64,000 nt of DNA from Litorimonas sp964511495 (GTDB lineage Bacteria; Pseudomonadota; Alphaproteobacteria; Caulobacterales; Maricaulaceae): positions 62,001 to 126,000 of the forward strand of contig CAZEFT010000001.1 of assembly GCA_964511495.1 (NCBI GenBank). Reading direction: 5' to 3'. Numbering within the stretch: position 1 is the first letter of the stretch; the number at the start of each line of letters is the position of its first letter. Below are positions 63,377 through 64,000 of this stretch, one piece after another. A program made the translations under genes and the position numbers. The notes under the pieces are model-generated. The model did no database searches. It was not told the DNA's origin and saw only the letters and a program-made list of their open reading frames with translations.

Positions 63377-63598
63377 TTAAACGCCAAACCCTGCAAATTT
63401 GTCTTTGAAGCGAGAGACGCGACCGCCGCGGTCCATCAATTTCGCATCGCCACCCGTCCAAGCCGGGTGTGTCTTAGAATCAATATCAAGGGACAGAACG
63501 TCGCCTTCTTTGCCCCATGTAGAGCGTGTCTCATAAGTTGACCCGTCAACCATTTTGACAGTGATCATGTGATAATCAGGATGAATATCTTTTTTCAT
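63377..63598 (-). CDS. rpmE: 50S ribosomal protein L31
   Basis: 73 residues. KKDIHPDYHMITVKMVDG at the start, then TRSTWGKEGDVLSLDIDS and HPAWTGG. The zinc-binding Cys motif of the C+ form is absent, so this is the zinc-independent type. AAGGAG lies ahead of the ATG. Confidence 0.96.
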   Translation of the reverse strand: MKKDIHPDYHMITVKMVDGSTYETRSTWGKEGDVLSLDIDSKTHPAWTGGDAKLMDRGGRVSRFKDKFAGFGV

Positions 63599-63708
63599 TT
63601 TTGGCTCCTTAGCCTCTAGTCACGGGTTTACGTTAAAAGGTCCCCCGCTCGGATGGCACGACATAGAGCAGGTTTTTAGAAGGGTCAAGCGTTTGGCCTG
63701 TTCAAGCG

Positions 63709-64000
63709 TTATGCTGCGTTAATCAGGTTCCGTAGAGCGTTTAGCTGAGTGAGCAAGGGTCGCGCCATGGTAATGGGCAAACAACTTGGCGCATCGCACA
63801 ACGCCGCATCCGGATCCGAATGAAATTCCAAAAAGACACCATCGGCACCGGCCGCAACGGCCGCCTTAGCAATGATTGCCACACCGTCACGACGCCCCCC
63901 TGTAGACGCCCCGCCTGTCCGCGGATCGGCACCAGGCAATTGAACGGCATGTGTCGCATCAATTGTGACAGGCGTGCCGAGCTTTTGCATTTCACCAATC
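63709..64000 (-). CDS. kdsA: 3-deoxy-8-phosphooctulonate synthase, C-terminal part (runs off the window)
   Basis: About 97 residues are visible, open to the right edge. VTIDATHAVQLPGADPRTGG, AIIAKAAVAAGADGVFLEFH and SDPDAALCDAPSCLPI match the C-terminal third of KdsA, which condenses arabinose 5-phosphate with phosphoenolpyruvate to Kdo 8-phosphate. The kdsD gene in this window supplies its substrate. The 5' part lies outside. Confidence 0.95.
   Translation of the reverse strand, partial: IGEMQKLGTPVTIDATHAVQLPGADPRTGGASTGGRRDGVAIIAKAAVAAGADGVFLEFHSDPDAALCDAPSCLPITMARPLLTQLNALRNLINAA

Noticed and set aside
1..64000. tRNA, rRNA, CRISPR arrays, insertion sequences, prophage genes
   Set aside because: I looked through the intergenic regions and gene products on both strands and saw none with recognisable features.

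Overview
The window reads as a chromosomal segment of an alphaproteobacterium, most likely a marine, stalked or dimorphic Hyphomonadaceae/Maricaulales-type organism. The reasons are a TrcR (DUF1013) gene, a DUF1192 gene and an RcdA-family (DUF1465) gene close together at the right end, which is the CtrA-type cell-cycle repertoire; a COQ7-type quinone hydroxylase; an ExoD protein; a large TonB-dependent receptor; and a glutathione-dependent formaldehyde pathway that carries a PL14-like polysaccharide lyase gene. Base composition looks balanced, coding density is high, and I found no rRNA, tRNA, CRISPR array, insertion sequence or prophage.

Left part (1-18999): ispG with a small basic-protein gene and a RodZ-like gene; a TonB receptor; dsbB-coq7; two small lipoprotein genes; a formaldehyde detoxification operon (adhC to fghA) interrupted by a HEPN-like gene, a VOC gene and a DUF1353 gene and ending in a PL14-like lyase; then peptidases (S9 prolyl oligopeptidase, M20, DUF885) around dapF.

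Peptide module (19088-24777): a 69-residue stub of an HlyD-type adaptor, a C39-peptidase ABC exporter overlapping it by ATGA, a previously hidden 23-codon gene for a double-glycine peptide with an eight-residue core and its own terminator, and a hybrid histidine kinase with a large predicted periplasmic TPR-like sensor. This looks like a minimal export, maturation and sensing circuit and is the strongest candidate for an undescribed system.

Central metabolism (24788-46718): ExoD, LysE-type exporter, pyrophosphatase, a split succinate dehydrogenase (sdhCDA and sdhB about 5.6 kb apart with unrelated genes and a terminator between them), CreD, DUF4197, enoyl-CoA hydratase, a PAS hybrid kinase, an orphan ExbD, serine deaminase, gluconate uptake and phosphorylation, glpD with a DeoR regulator, and galT-galK.

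Second unusual locus (46697-51034): four tightly coupled minus-strand genes for an AfsA-like hotdog protein, a protoporphyrinogen-oxidase-like FAD enzyme, a HemN-like radical SAM enzyme and an alpha/beta hydrolase. A perfect 8+8 bp palindrome lies 80 to 101 bp upstream of the first gene. It looks like a small-molecule or signal biosynthesis operon.

Right part (51206-64000): kdsD/kpsF, galE, a Bacteroidetes-like propeller protein, sulfate activation (cysD carrying an N-terminal DNA-binding-like extension, and cysNC), an AGE-family epimerase divergent from manC (GDP-mannose supply), the cell-cycle genes, rpmE and the 3' part of kdsA.
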